Below, piece by piece: positions 24,201-33,818 of a stretch of DNA of 35,155 bases (positions are counted from its first letter, which is position 1; each line of letters begins with the position of its first letter). The notes under the pieces are model-generated. The model did no database searches and had not been told where the DNA came from. It saw nothing but the letters and a program-made list of their open reading frames with translations. A program made the translations under genes and the position numbers. Source of the stretch: Candidatus Cyrtobacter zanobii (GTDB taxonomy: Bacteria > Pseudomonadota > Alphaproteobacteria > Rickettsiales > Midichloriaceae); NCBI RefSeq assembly GCF_021811845.1, contig NZ_JAJBJB010000002.1, forward strand, positions 1-35,155, written 5' to 3'.

Positions 24201-26549
24201 GACAATATCCCTTTTTAGGATAGCACCACAACAAGCCTCCATTTCCCGTATTATATTCTGCGATAACACTTCAAGCTGAGCTTCATTAAATGTGCCCCTT
24301 TTATCCCTTAATGTAAGGTTCACCGTGATAGAGCACTTACCTTCTGGTATATCATGCCCCTTGAATATATCTATCAACCTTAACTCCTCTATATATCCTC
24401 CTGCAGCATCTAGCATTGCCGCCCTCACCCTCTCAAAAGGTATGCTTTCATCCATTACAAAGCAAAAGTCCCTATATACAGGCTGATATTCAAGCATTGT
24501 AAAATTATACCTGCTAGGATCGTTCTTATAAACCTTAAGCTCCTCTAAAAATATTTCTAAAGCTACTATAGGCTTTGTGCCGATCTTCAAATCTGCAATT
24601 AATTGTGGGTGTAGCTCACCACAATAACCTATTAATTTACCATGTAAGAATACACTTGCGGACCTTGTTGGGTGATAATATCCAGGCACAAGATCCCTAA
24701 AGAAAGATAGATCACACTCCGCTATACCAAATTCTTCTAAAAATGAGGCAAAATCCGCTTTAGCATCAAAAAAATCTAACTTTCGCTCATTATGAAATAT
24801 ACTCTTACATTCAGCTAAGTTTGCTCTAAGTGCAGCTAATGACTTCCTTTCGGATGATTTATGATATACTTTGCCTATCTCAAACATTGCACAATTACTT
24901 ACAGAGCGCAAAATATTATAACAAACCATTTTTAAAATAGTGGCTATAATACTAGGCCTCATAAATGATAGCTCCTGAGTGATTGGGTTTTGCAGCTCTA
25001 TTAATTTGCTTTCATCTGCAAACCATTTAGCATATGCCTTATCACAAAAAGACCAGCTTACCACCTCATTCAAGCCAACCTTAATAGCACTTTTCCTTAA
25101 ATAATCGTCTAGATTGTTTTTTTGTACTGGAGTGATGTTCTCAAGCTGTATTTCATCAAGGCGGCTAAATCCATAAATTCTTAAAACCTCCTCTATTAAG
25201 TCCTCCTCTATGTTAATATCGAAATATCTATAGGATGGCACCTTGAATAGAGAACCATCAACACATATAAAACCTAAATTTTCCAATATTTCCTTATAGT
25301 TTGGAATATGATGGCCAGATATCCTTAGCAATGACTCAGATTTAAGTGGAATCAATTTATCTGCAAATTGAGTAGTATACGAAAAACCTGCAACAAGCAG
25401 GCCACCACATTTTTCTTTTAGCAAATTTACTAAAAATTCTTTAACTAACTGGGTATTTCCATAATCCACCCCTCTTACAAATCTAAAACTGGCATCTGTG
25501 CTAATTCCCAACATCTTCTCCGCTTTATTTATCTGCCTTTGGGAGAAAAGACCAAGCTCTACCATGATATTTTTCGTATTATTATCCACCATCGAGCTCT
25601 TACCACCAATTAGCCCTGCTATTGATAGTATCTTCTCTTCATCACTCACTACAGTAATACCAGCGCTCAGCTCATATTTTTTACCAGTAAGATCCTCAAA
25701 TATTTCATTATCTTTAGATTTTCTTACATGAATTTTACCACAAATCTTATCTGCATCATAAATATGATTCGGCCTTCCATAACTTAGCATGGCGAAATTT
25801 GAAATATCTACAACGCCCCCCCTACTTTTAATACCAAGTAGCTGTACTGCATTTGATATCTCAGCACACTCATTACAACTTATCCCTTTGATCTTGATAA
25901 ACTCTATGCCCAAGCACCCATCCTTATCCTCGATGGATGCGTCTAGAGTTGGTAATTCATCAACGTGTTCATTAATATGCTGTTCTTTGAATCTACCAAA
26001 CCCAGCAGCGGCTAAATCCCTTGCTATACCAACTGCACTAGCAGCATCACCCCTATTAGGCGTGATTGCAAGATCGAAGATCACATCGTCTAGGCGAAGA
26101 TATTCTGCTAATTGCACACCAAGCTGGGCATCTTGTGGTAATTCTAATATCCCATCGTGCTCACCACCTAAAGAAAGCTCATCTGAAGAGCATAGCATGC
26201 CATAACTTTTGACCCCCCTGATCTCGTTTTCTTTTATTATAAGACCGTTTTTAGGGATTTTAGCGCCTATATATGCAAGCGCAACCTTAATGCCAGCCCT
26301 TGCATTTGGCGCACCACAAACTATTTGATACTCATCCTTCCCATCAAATACCCTGCATAACCTTAGTTTATCTGCATTAGGGTGCCCTTGCGCTTCTTGA
26401 ATGAGCGCAATGCGCACATCCTTATATAAATCGCTCTGATATACAACGCCTTCAACTTCAATTCCTATACTATTCAATGCACTTGTCAGCTGCTCTATAT
26501 TGTCTCTATATTCTATATGGTTTTTTATTAGCGAAAGGCTTATCCTCAT
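24192..26549 (-). CDS. pheT: Phenylalanyl-tRNA synthetase, beta subunit
   Basis: Beta chain of the alpha2-beta2 enzyme that charges tRNA-Phe; it carries tRNA recognition and editing. Seen in order: N-terminal tRNA-binding (OB) domain with QEAQGHPNADKLRLCRV and VCGAPNARAGIKVALA; the B3/B4 editing region (RPNHIYDADKI, LTGKKYEL); the B5 domain with YRYFDINIEEDLIEEVLRIYGF; a catalytic-like core (LQNPITQELSFMRPS, ALFEIGKVY-type); and a C-terminal anticodon-binding fold with RDFCFVMDESIPFERVRAAM. The length, 785 residues, is normal. pheS is not beside it, so the two subunits are unlinked or pheS lies elsewhere. It is divergent from ilvE across a 75-base gap. Confidence 0.96.
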   Translation of the reverse strand: MRISLSLIKNHIEYRDNIEQLTSALNSIGIEVEGVVYQSDLYKDVRIALIQEAQGHPNADKLRLCRVFDGKDEYQIVCGAPNARAGIKVALAYIGAKIPKNGLIIKENEIRGVKSYGMLCSSDELSLGGEHDGILELPQDAQLGVQLAEYLRLDDVIFDLAITPNRGDAASAVGIARDLAAAGFGRFKEQHINEHVDELPTLDASIEDKDGCLGIEFIKIKGISCNECAEISNAVQLLGIKSRGGVVDISNFAMLSYGRPNHIYDADKICGKIHVRKSKDNEIFEDLTGKKYELSAGITVVSDEEKILSIAGLIGGKSSMVDNNTKNIMVELGLFSQRQINKAEKMLGISTDASFRFVRGVDYGNTQLVKEFLVNLLKEKCGGLLVAGFSYTTQFADKLIPLKSESLLRISGHHIPNYKEILENLGFICVDGSLFKVPSYRYFDINIEEDLIEEVLRIYGFSRLDEIQLENITPVQKNNLDDYLRKSAIKVGLNEVVSWSFCDKAYAKWFADESKLIELQNPITQELSFMRPSIIATILKMVCYNILRSVSNCAMFEIGKVYHKSSERKSLAALRANLAECKSIFHNERKLDFFDAKADFASFLEEFGIAECDLSFFRDLVPGYYHPTRSASVFLHGKLIGYCGELHPQLIADLKIGTKPIVALEIFLEELKVYKNDPSRYNFTMLEYQPVYRDFCFVMDESIPFERVRAAMLDAAGGYIEELRLIDIFKGHDIPEGKCSITVNLTLRDKRGTFNEAQLEVLSQNIIREMEACCGAILKRDIVTS

Positions 26550-26572
26550 CTCAATAATTGAACAAAACGTGT

Positions 26573-26600
26573 TTGAAAAATACCTTTATGGGTATATAAA
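26573..26600 (+). promoter_or_regulatory. Promoter of ilvE-mfd
   Basis: TTGAAA (26573-26578), a 16-base spacer, then TATAAA (26595-26600). The matches are 5/6 and 5/6, about 25 bases before the ilvE ATG. Confidence 0.55.
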
Positions 26601-26624
26601 GCAAGCATTTTATGCTCATTTTTT

Positions 26625-27491
26625 ATGGCAAGCGAATACGGAAAAAAAGTATGGTGGAACGGTGCGTTTATGAATCTTCAAGACGCAAAAATTAGTATAA
26701 CAACGCATTCATTGCATTATGGTGGCGCCATTTTTGAAGGCATTAGAATATATAATTCAAAACCTTTTTTACTAAAAGAACATATAGATAGATTATTTAT
26801 TTCGGCCGAAACTATGCATTATAAAATGCAGTATAGCAGAGAAGAAATATGTGAAGCAGTAATAGAATTAGCTAAAGAGTTTAAGGATGGTTATATAAGG
26901 CCGATTGTATGGCTTGGTGATGAGGATATGAGGATTATGGGCGGAGATGCAACATTGCATACAGCCATTGTAACATGTAAAATTTTAGAGAAGCCAGATC
27001 TAAATGATACCGCACTAAATCTCTCTGTCTCAAGATGGAAGCGAGCACCAGTGGGTTGTCTTCCTTATTCATCTAAGGCGGCGGGGCTTTATATGATGTA
27101 TTCCTTGATAAAAAGAGAGGCGCACATTGCAGGATTCGATGATTCGATTATTCTTGATGAGCACGAAAATATAACAGAAGCAACAACATCAAACTTCTTT
27201 GCAATATCAAAAGGTGAACTCTTGACACCAAAAAAAGATGCTGTGCTCTCAGGCGTTACAAGGGGAAAGGTAATCGAATCGGTATTACAGCTAGGCATTA
27301 AAGTTAATGAGACTGATATAAAAATTGAGCAATTACGAAATTGTGATTTTGCATTCCTGACAGGAACTGCTATAGAGATAAAAAAAATCGCAAATATTAT
27401 GGACAAAGAAATTATGTATAAGTTTAATCATGAAAATGAGACTTTTGATCTCATTAAACAACTGTACACCAAGCTTATACAAAATAACTAA
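26625..27491 (+). CDS. ilvE: Branched-chain amino acid aminotransferase (class IV, PLP)
   Basis: Transfers the amino group between glutamate and branched-chain 2-oxo acids. 288 residues. Seen: KVWWNGAF and HSLHYGGAIFEGIR (fold-type IV start), the PLP Lys151 in YSSKAAGLYMMYSLIKREA, the Glu of NITEATTSNFF, and the TGTAIEI phosphate-binding loop near the C terminus. No other branched-chain pathway gene is nearby. In a host-dependent cell the enzyme would mainly interconvert or degrade imported amino acids, or supply keto acids. D-amino-acid or aminodeoxychorismate-lyase relatives share the fold, but the pattern here fits IlvE best. mfd begins three bases after its stop. Confidence 0.9.
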   Translation: MASEYGKKVWWNGAFMNLQDAKISITTHSLHYGGAIFEGIRIYNSKPFLLKEHIDRLFISAETMHYKMQYSREEICEAVIELAKEFKDGYIRPIVWLGDEDMRIMGGDATLHTAIVTCKILEKPDLNDTALNLSVSRWKRAPVGCLPYSSKAAGLYMMYSLIKREAHIAGFDDSIILDEHENITEATTSNFFAISKGELLTPKKDAVLSGVTRGKVIESVLQLGIKVNETDIKIEQLRNCDFAFLTGTAIEIKKIANIMDKEIMYKFNHENETFDLIKQLYTKLIQNN

Positions 27492-27494
27492 ACA

Positions 27495-30400
27495 ATGCTT
27501 CTGATAAAAGTTCTAAGTGCGATTAGAAAAGCGCTTACAAACTCCTCAAATAGGGTGCTGGCTATTATTGAAGATGAGAGTACAGCACTTGAGCTTGCTG
27601 AATTCTTACCAATAATTTTTCCCAATATTAAATCCTTTTATTTTCCAGGCTGGGATGTTCCTGCTTATAGTGGGGTTTCACCAAGTATTGATATTATGCA
27701 TCAAAGAATGCTTGTTCTTGCAGAACTAGATAAACATATTAAGCCAGCCATTATCGTCACCTCTCTCAAGGCATTACAACATAAAATACCATCAAAATTT
27801 GAATATATAAAACTTAAGCAAGGTGATAATATACAAATAACAGATTTATCAGATATATTAATCAGTTATGGTTATGAAAGATCAATAACAGCATTCAGTA
27901 CTGGCAATTTTGCAATCAGGGGTGGTGTTTTTGATATTGTATATCAGGGAGGGGCCGTCAGACTAAATTTCTCTGGAACAAAATTGGAATCCATTAAGGT
28001 TTTAGACCCACTATCTCAGCTATCCACAAAAAAAGTGACAGAAATTGAGGTATTTCCCTTAAGTGAAGTGATACTTACTAGTAATGCTATAGAAATTTTC
28101 AAACAAAATTATTTAAGCAAATTTAAATCTCAATTAGAGGAGGTATATAAATCTGTTATATCTCAGGAGCACTTTCCGGGTATAGAGCACTTATTGCCAT
28201 TTTTTTATGAAAAATTAGAATGCGTCTTGGAAAAAATAGGAGAGGCTAATTTTCTGCTTGAATATGATTTTAAGGATCGCATTCAAGCAAATTGCTCAGA
28301 TATTGCAGAAAAATATCAAGAAACTTTAAAGCATCTTGACAGCCCATATAAGGAGGTGAGTATGGATTCTATGTATGTTCAGCAGGAAGAATTAATTTCT
28401 TTCCTGAAAAATGTCTCATATATAGAGGACGCTAATTGTACTTCTAATTATATAGTGCCACCTAAAGATACACTTAGTGACTACTTAGCCCAAATAGATA
28501 GCCATTATAATATCTTCATTACTTGTGATACGGAGGAAAAGCGCAAAATTATTAATAAAATACTTCAAAATACCGTTAAAAGAAATGTAGACGTCATTAT
28601 AAATACGAGCCATAAGCATAGTTTTATCTATGAAGATAAGTATTTTATCTGCTCTACACATCTTTTTTCATTTAAAGATGCTAAAATAAAGAAGGTTAAA
28701 AGGAAAGTTGCAATGATTTCCCTAAAAGAGGGGCAGATTGTTGTACATAAACAGTATGGTGTAGGCAAATATCTAGGTCTAAAGGTTTTAAACCTCAATG
28801 GGATTATGAGGGATTATATAGAAATAGAATACAAGAACGATGATAGGCTATATGTCCCAGTTGAGAATTCAGAGCTAGTCTCTAGTTATAGCTCTGAACA
28901 TGAAATAGGTGAAATGCATGTCAAGCTAGATAAATTAGGAGGTGCGCAGTGGCAAGAAAAGAAAAATAAAGTTAGAAAGAAAATTAAAATCGCAGCACAG
29001 CAATTACTTGAATCTGCCGCACTTCGAAAACAAAGCAAGGCCCAGGCATTAGAGATTTCATCTGATATATATTCAGATTTTTGCTCATATTTCCCATTTT
29101 TGGAAACAGAGGATCAATCAAATGCGATAGATGAGGTTTTAGAAGATATAAGGCAGCATGAACCGATGGATAGGTTGATATGCGCCGATGTTGGGTTTGG
29201 TAAAACTGAGATCGCGTTAAGAGCAGTATGCGCTGCAGTCCTTGGGCACCAAAGCGCTCAGGTTGCATTCATAGCGCCAACAACACTTTTATCAAGACAA
29301 CATTATAAGACGCTTAGTGAAAGATTTGCAAATTTCCCTGTAAAAATAGGCCAAATCTCGAAATTTACTACAGCACAAGAGAAGAAGAAAATAAAAGAGA
29401 AGCTGAAAATTGGTGAGATTGATATAGTTGTTGGAACACATGCTCTACTTGCCTCAGATGTAAGTTTTAAAAATCTTGGTCTTGTTATTATTGATGAAGA
29501 ACAGCATTTTGGTGTTATCCAAAAGGAAAAAATAAGAAATTTAACTAAAAACGCACATATATTAACACTTTCTGCAACACCAATACCAAGAACACTTCAG
29601 ATGGGGCTACTTGGTATACGGTCTATGAGCTCCATAAGTACACCGCCACTTAGCAGAAAACCAGTAAATACATTCATAGTCTCTACGGACTCATTCGCTA
29701 TCAAAGATGTTATTTTGATGGAAAAATCTAGAGGGGGAAAGATATTTTATGTAACACCAAGAACCGCGCACTTACCAACACTTTATGATAAATTATCCAA
29801 GTTATTGCCAGAGCTTAGGGTCAAAATTGCACATGGTAGTATGGCTGCAAGCGAATTAGACGAAATTATGAATCAGTTCTATGATGGAAAATTTGATATT
29901 TTATTAAGCACTAACATAGTGGAATCTGGCCTCGATATACCACTTGCTAATACAATTATAGTTGATAGCGCCCATATGTTTGGTCTGACTCAGTTGCATC
30001 AACTTAGAGGTAGGGTTGGTCGTGGAGCGTTTTCTTCTTATGCATATTTTGTTGTGCCAAACATCAATAAAATTAGCATAGAAGCTAGGGAGAGAATGTT
30101 TTCATTAAAAAGATTCAGTGGAATTGGAGGCGGCTTTGGAATAGCAATGGATGATTTATCGCACAGAGGTTATGGTAATCTTCTTGGCGCGGAACAATCT
30201 GGAAATATCAATGAAATAGGTACAGAGCTCTATCAAGAGATGTTGCAAGATGCCATAGCATCACTCAAAGTGAATGAGGATATTGATGAAAATGCAGAAC
30301 AGGATTGGAGCCCAGCTATAAACATGGGTATTCAAATACATATACATGAATCATATATAGAGGACACAGAGCTAAGGTTATCTGTATATAGAGAGATAGC

Positions 30401-30773
30401 CTCCATAAAAAACAGTGAACAAGCAACACTTCTACTTGAAAGCCTACATGATAGGTTTGGCACAATACCAGATGAAATCTATACATTGTTCGCAGTTGTA
30501 GAGATAAAACAGCTAGCAAAGGAGGTAGGAATAGAGAGGTTAGACGCTGGAAATAACGCAATAGTATTATATATGCACAGCTCATTGAGCGCTAACGCAA
30601 TGCTCTTAGTGAATTTTATTGAACGGCACCTCAATTTCAAATTAAAACCTGAAGGTAAAATAATTTTTAGTTATCAACATGGTAATAAAATAGAAGCTGC
30701 TATGTTTGCATTAAAGACGTTAAGAAACTATATTAGCAACCAACTAGTACATGCTATTAATAGTGTAATATAG
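27495..30773 (+). CDS. mfd: Transcription-repair coupling factor Mfd
   Basis: Displaces RNA polymerase stalled at DNA damage and recruits UvrA. 1092 residues, near the usual ~1150. Seen: a UvrB-like N-terminal module (SFYFPGWDVPAYSGVSPS, TGNFAIRGGVFDIVY), the RNA-polymerase interaction domain (GQIVVHKQYGVGKYLGL, DYIEIEYKNDDRLYVPVE), a RecG-like helicase with Walker A ADVGFGKTEIALRA (Lys570), DEEQ (667-670) and SATPIPRTLQMGL, motif VI HQLRGRVGRG, and a C-terminal TRCF domain (AINMGIQIHIHESYI). The start ATG is three bases after the ilvE stop, so both share a message. A hairpin spans its stop codon. Confidence 0.96.
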   Translation: MLLIKVLSAIRKALTNSSNRVLAIIEDESTALELAEFLPIIFPNIKSFYFPGWDVPAYSGVSPSIDIMHQRMLVLAELDKHIKPAIIVTSLKALQHKIPSKFEYIKLKQGDNIQITDLSDILISYGYERSITAFSTGNFAIRGGVFDIVYQGGAVRLNFSGTKLESIKVLDPLSQLSTKKVTEIEVFPLSEVILTSNAIEIFKQNYLSKFKSQLEEVYKSVISQEHFPGIEHLLPFFYEKLECVLEKIGEANFLLEYDFKDRIQANCSDIAEKYQETLKHLDSPYKEVSMDSMYVQQEELISFLKNVSYIEDANCTSNYIVPPKDTLSDYLAQIDSHYNIFITCDTEEKRKIINKILQNTVKRNVDVIINTSHKHSFIYEDKYFICSTHLFSFKDAKIKKVKRKVAMISLKEGQIVVHKQYGVGKYLGLKVLNLNGIMRDYIEIEYKNDDRLYVPVENSELVSSYSSEHEIGEMHVKLDKLGGAQWQEKKNKVRKKIKIAAQQLLESAALRKQSKAQALEISSDIYSDFCSYFPFLETEDQSNAIDEVLEDIRQHEPMDRLICADVGFGKTEIALRAVCAAVLGHQSAQVAFIAPTTLLSRQHYKTLSERFANFPVKIGQISKFTTAQEKKKIKEKLKIGEIDIVVGTHALLASDVSFKNLGLVIIDEEQHFGVIQKEKIRNLTKNAHILTLSATPIPRTLQMGLLGIRSMSSISTPPLSRKPVNTFIVSTDSFAIKDVILMEKSRGGKIFYVTPRTAHLPTLYDKLSKLLPELRVKIAHGSMAASELDEIMNQFYDGKFDILLSTNIVESGLDIPLANTIIVDSAHMFGLTQLHQLRGRVGRGAFSSYAYFVVPNINKISIEARERMFSLKRFSGIGGGFGIAMDDLSHRGYGNLLGAEQSGNINEIGTELYQEMLQDAIASLKVNEDIDENAEQDWSPAINMGIQIHIHESYIEDTELRLSVYREIASIKNSEQATLLLESLHDRFGTIPDEIYTLFAVVEIKQLAKEVGIERLDAGNNAIVLYMHSSLSANAMLLVNFIERHLNFKLKPEGKIIFSYQHGNKIEAAMFALKTLRNYISNQLVHAINSVI

Positions 30774-30778
30774 CATGT
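30749..30778 (+). terminator. Hairpin over the mfd stop codon
   Basis: ACATGCTAT and ATAGCATGT form a 9-bp stem with a 12-base loop, and the TAG stop lies in the right arm. No T-run follows, so its role as a terminator is uncertain. Confidence 0.35.
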
Positions 30779-30820
30779 ATGATAATATGTAACTACGAAA
30801 ATAAAAATAGGCTTGTGCTC

Positions 30821-30849
30821 TTGATATACAATATAAAAAATTATATACA
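30821..30849 (+). promoter_or_regulatory. Promoter of the ABC importer operon
   Basis: TTGATA (30821-30826), a 17-base spacer, then TATACA (30844-30849). Spacing is ideal and matches are 5/6 and 4/6. The ATG at 30883 lies about 27 bases after the predicted start site and is preceded by GGGGATAG, a usable ribosome site. Confidence 0.6.
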
Positions 30850-30882
30850 ATGAATTATCGTAAAATCATGATTCGGGGATAG

Positions 30883-31872
30883 ATGTGCGCTTTTCTAAAA
30901 CGTTTTTTTGCTTTTCGTAGAGCTCTACTAGTGGTGTTTGCATCATGCCTATTGTTTGGACTCTCCTTTTTGATTAAAGAATCACACCAAGATGTGATAG
31001 TTTTGCAATATGCAGAACATCCAGCACTTGATCAGGTTAAAAAAGGTATAAGTGACTATATGAATGAATGCTGCTCTGGCTATTCCATAACATATGAAAA
31101 TGCACAAGCGGACCCAACACTTGCTTCGCAGCTTGCACAGAAGATTTACGCTAAAAATCCAAGACTCGTAGTGGCAATAGGTACATTAGCTGCTCAGGCT
31201 TTTTTGAAAAAGGAAAAAATGAACGTGATTTTTAGCTCTGTGACAGATCCTGTGGCCGCAGGGCTTGCGCTTAGCTTTGAAGAGCCTGGTTTACACTTTA
31301 CTGGAGTTTCAAATTTTCCAGATATTGAGCAAGAGCTTTCAATGATAGAATTAGTGATACCGAACCTTAAAAAAATAGGGATCCTCTATAATGCCGGTGA
31401 GATTAATTCATATTCAATTACAACAAGGCTGAGGGATATTGCATCTCAAAGGTGGTTAAGTGTGGTTGAAGCTACTGCAAATTCTACAAAAGATATGATA
31501 AGTGCAGTCAAAAGCCTTGCTGGTAAAGTGGATGTGATTTACATCACGAATGATAACACTGCACTCTCTGCATTACAAGGGATAACAAAGGCAGCTAATG
31601 AGCTTGGGATTCCAGTATTTTGCTCTGATATTGATACTATAGGTATGGGAGTGATAGCTGCGTTTGGCCCGGATCAGTATGGAATTGGCGTGCAGACTGC
31701 AAAAATGCTAGAAAAGTTTTTGAATTCTGACTGTATAAGCTGCGAAATTCCTAAAACGCCTATTCAAATTGCTGGGTCTTTTCAGTTAAAAATTGATCAG
31801 AGAATTGCTAAGAAGCTTGGTATAGAAATCAGGCCCGAGGCTTTGTCTGCTGCTAATGAGGTTATAGAATAA
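30883..31872 (+). CDS. ABC transporter substrate-binding protein (ABC_sub_bind / TrpX-like)
   Basis: Captures a small solute outside the inner membrane and hands it to the permease. 329 residues. Seen: a signal-anchor-type N terminus (basic KRFFAFRR, then LLVVFASCLLFGLSFLI; the Cys is not in a good lipobox), then VIVLQYAEHPALDQVKKGI, PRLVVAIGTLAAQAFL, VIFSSVTDPVAAGL, KKIGILYNAGEINS, VDVIYITNDNTALSAL, and GIPVFCSDIDTIGMGVIAAFG. These are the usual landmarks of the family whose members include tryptophan and tyrosine importers. The ligand cannot be read from the sequence; an aromatic amino acid is the best guess. Its TAA is followed at once by the permease ATG. Confidence 0.9.
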   Translation: MCAFLKRFFAFRRALLVVFASCLLFGLSFLIKESHQDVIVLQYAEHPALDQVKKGISDYMNECCSGYSITYENAQADPTLASQLAQKIYAKNPRLVVAIGTLAAQAFLKKEKMNVIFSSVTDPVAAGLALSFEEPGLHFTGVSNFPDIEQELSMIELVIPNLKKIGILYNAGEINSYSITTRLRDIASQRWLSVVEATANSTKDMISAVKSLAGKVDVIYITNDNTALSALQGITKAANELGIPVFCSDIDTIGMGVIAAFGPDQYGIGVQTAKMLEKFLNSDCISCEIPKTPIQIAGSFQLKIDQRIAKKLGIEIRPEALSAANEVIE

Positions 31873-32712
31873 ATGATCGGAATACTGAGCATATATAATG
31901 CACTTGAGCTTGGAAGTATATATGGAATAGCTGCTATCGGTGTGTATCTTACATTTAGAATAGTAGATTTTCCAGATCTCACTGTAAATAGTAGCTTTAC
32001 ATCTGGCGCTGCTGTTATGGCGGTTATGCTCTCTCACTCTTATAATTTTTATCTATCTATAATTGTTGCTGGCCTAGTTGGCGCTGCTTCTGGTGTTATA
32101 ACCGCTATACTAAATACAAGGCTTAACATACAAAGCTTGCTGGCTGGCATCGTTTCCATGATAGGCTTATATTCCATTAACATGCGTATAATGGGTAAAT
32201 CAAATATCGTTATAAGCTCCCATGAAGTATCGCATTATCTGTATAACTTCACGCCATATATTATTGCTCTCTTGGTGTGCTATCTTCTTTATATGTTCTT
32301 TATTTCAGAAATAGGGCTTGGTGTTAGAGCGTCTGGTAGAAACAAGGTAATGGCAGAGACATATGGCGTGAGTTATAATTCTACAGTGATTACAACTCTT
32401 GCTATTAGCAACGCATTGGTTGCTATTTCAGGGGCATTATTCTGCCAATTACAGGGGTTTGCAGATATAGGTATGGGCAATGGTTTAATAATAATTGGCC
32501 TTGCTAGTGTTATAATTGGAGAACGTTTGTATAGTGGACGCAACATGTTTATTTCTTTTTTATTTTGTATAGTGGGGTCGTTTTTATATGAGATAATCAT
32601 ATCTTCTGCACTTTCATTCTCTGGTTCTGTAATCAGATCTTCTGATATTTACCTCGTCACTTCTATAATCGTTACATTGGTGATGACAACTGGCAAAAAA
32701 AATAGGTGCTAA
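31873..32712 (+). CDS. ABC transporter permease (branched-chain/TrpY-like family)
   Basis: Membrane channel of the importer. 279 residues with roughly eight hydrophobic segments, starting IYGIAAIGVYLTFRIVDFPDLTVNSSFTSGAAVMAV, the typical opening of the BPD_transp_2 permeases. A cytoplasmic loop ISEIGLGVRASGRNKVMAETYGVS is the expected contact to the ATPase. The start ATG directly abuts the preceding stop. The last 50 bases of the gene are repeated once downstream by a 68-bp tandem duplication, which leaves this frame intact and ending in KKNRC. Confidence 0.9.
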   Translation: MIGILSIYNALELGSIYGIAAIGVYLTFRIVDFPDLTVNSSFTSGAAVMAVMLSHSYNFYLSIIVAGLVGAASGVITAILNTRLNIQSLLAGIVSMIGLYSINMRIMGKSNIVISSHEVSHYLYNFTPYIIALLVCYLLYMFFISEIGLGVRASGRNKVMAETYGVSYNSTVITTLAISNALVAISGALFCQLQGFADIGMGNGLIIIGLASVIIGERLYSGRNMFISFLFCIVGSFLYEIIISSALSFSGSVIRSSDIYLVTSIIVTLVMTTGKKNRC

Positions 32713-32798
32713 CTATGCTCGCGCTCAATACTATAATCGTTACATTGGTGATGACAACTGGCAAAAAAAATAGGTGCTAACTATGCTCGCGCTCAATA
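32663..32798 (+). repeat. Exact 68-bp tandem duplication at the permease/ATPase junction
   Basis: 32663-32730 and 32731-32798 are identical. The unit contains the permease end (stop at 32710-32712), CT, and the ATPase ATG. As a result the intergenic gap grew from two bases to 70, and the first ATG (32715) now opens a 21-codon mini-frame MLALNTIIVTLVMTTGKK... that ends two bases before the real ATPase ATG at 32783. Confidence 0.97.
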
Positions 32799-33457
32799 AT
32801 ATTTCGGTAAAGTATGGACCAGACTGCAGCGTGCTCAATAATGTTAATTTAAGACTTATGAGTGGAGAGTTTTCTGCATTAGTAGGCAGTAATGGTTCTG
32901 GTAAATCCACGCTAGTTAAAGCAATCTCTGGTGAGATCCATGTTGATTCTGGATCAATTTTTTTGGATAATATTGATATCACCGATCAACCGAGCTTGAA
33001 AAGATCACGTTTTATCGCAAGGGTACTGCAAAACACGCACATTGGTACAGTTCCTTTCTTCTCTATTAAAGAAAACATGATTCTAGCCAGCAAGAGAGGC
33101 GGTGATAGAGGCCTTAAAAAGGCATCAATAGAAAATGATCTTCTAAGGGAAAAATTGTCAGAACTTGGCATGGGGTTAGAAAAGATGGATGATAGACTTG
33201 TCTCTTCGCTATCAGGTGGCCAAAGACAAGCATTAAGTATTCTAATGGCTACCCTAATCCCGGCAAAGTTATTACTATTAGATGAACATACGGCAGCGCT
33301 GGACCCAAAAGCTGCAAAATCAGTCATGGAATTCACACAAAATATTGTGAGAAACCACGGGATCACAACACTCATGATAACCCATAATATGGAAGATATT
33401 AAAATATGTGATTCTGTATATTCTATAGAGAATGGTCAAGTGATTAAGCTACAGTAA
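32783..33457 (+). CDS. ABC transporter ATP-binding protein (TrpZ-like)
   Basis: Hydrolyses ATP to drive the importer. 224 residues. Seen: Walker A GSNGSGKST, a Q-loop near RVLQNTHIG, the signature LSGGQRQAL, Walker B LLLLDEHTAAL, and the switch His in MITHNMED. The start is the ATG at 32783; a GTG three codons upstream is also in frame but comes from the duplicated permease end. Translation may depend on the mini-frame made by the 68-bp duplication, whose stop lies two bases before this ATG. It completes the three-gene operon begun at 30883. Confidence 0.92.
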   Translation: MLALNNISVKYGPDCSVLNNVNLRLMSGEFSALVGSNGSGKSTLVKAISGEIHVDSGSIFLDNIDITDQPSLKRSRFIARVLQNTHIGTVPFFSIKENMILASKRGGDRGLKKASIENDLLREKLSELGMGLEKMDDRLVSSLSGGQRQALSILMATLIPAKLLLLDEHTAALDPKAAKSVMEFTQNIVRNHGITTLMITHNMEDIKICDSVYSIENGQVIKLQ

Positions 33458-33558
33458 CACAGTTCTTAAAGTAGCTATGGAGCAGCGACATAAAACTATC
33501 TTGCCTATATTACAGGCGATTATTCATAGCTATACAGTGTGGCTTTGGTGTAACCAGG

Positions 33559-33645
33559 GCATGAGACAGTTTGTAAGGCATAAATAGAGATAATTGGCAT
33601 AAATTACCTTCTATTTATTCTCAACCTCATTTACCTCTGCTATAT
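33559..33645. repeat. Dispersed imperfect-palindrome element, copy B
   Basis: From GCATGAGACAGTTTGTAAGG to CTCTGCTATAT. It matches 9707-9794 with about eight differences and small indels. The fold is preserved (ATGAG/CTCAT outside, AAATAGA/TCTATTT inside). It lies about 170 bases before the Ulp1-like gene. Confidence 0.7.
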
Positions 33646-33726
33646 AAGATAAATAGCTATGCAGCTATAATCTTTAGCAATACAGTGTAAAATTTTATGA
33701 ATTTAGATAGAGCAGGATTCTTATTA

Positions 33727-33756
33727 TTGTTTATAGATCCTTACCTAGATTATGAT
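33727..33756 (+). promoter_or_regulatory. Candidate promoter of the Ulp1-like gene
   Basis: TTGTTT (33727-33732), an 18-base spacer, then TATGAT (33751-33756). The -10 is 5/6 and the -35 only 3/6. Confidence 0.35.
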
Positions 33757-33818
33757 AGACATATATTAATATATAACTAACATCTTATGTAATAATTTGA
33801 TTTTCAATTATTTTAAAT

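Larger units (their letters stand above)
33458..33818. other. 361-bp region with dispersed repeat copy B and promoter
   Basis: No gene seen. It begins with an inverted repeat TAGCTATG (about 33471) and CATAGCTA (about 33525) flanking a TGCCTATATTACAGGCG hairpin, a possible end structure for the ABC operon. Then come the dispersed element (33559-33645) and a promoter-like sequence (33727-33756) toward the protease gene. Confidence 0.5.

Noticed and set aside
32715-32780. 21-codon frame before the ATPase gene as a small gene
   Set aside because: It is entirely a by-product of the 68-bp duplication (ATPase start fused to permease end).
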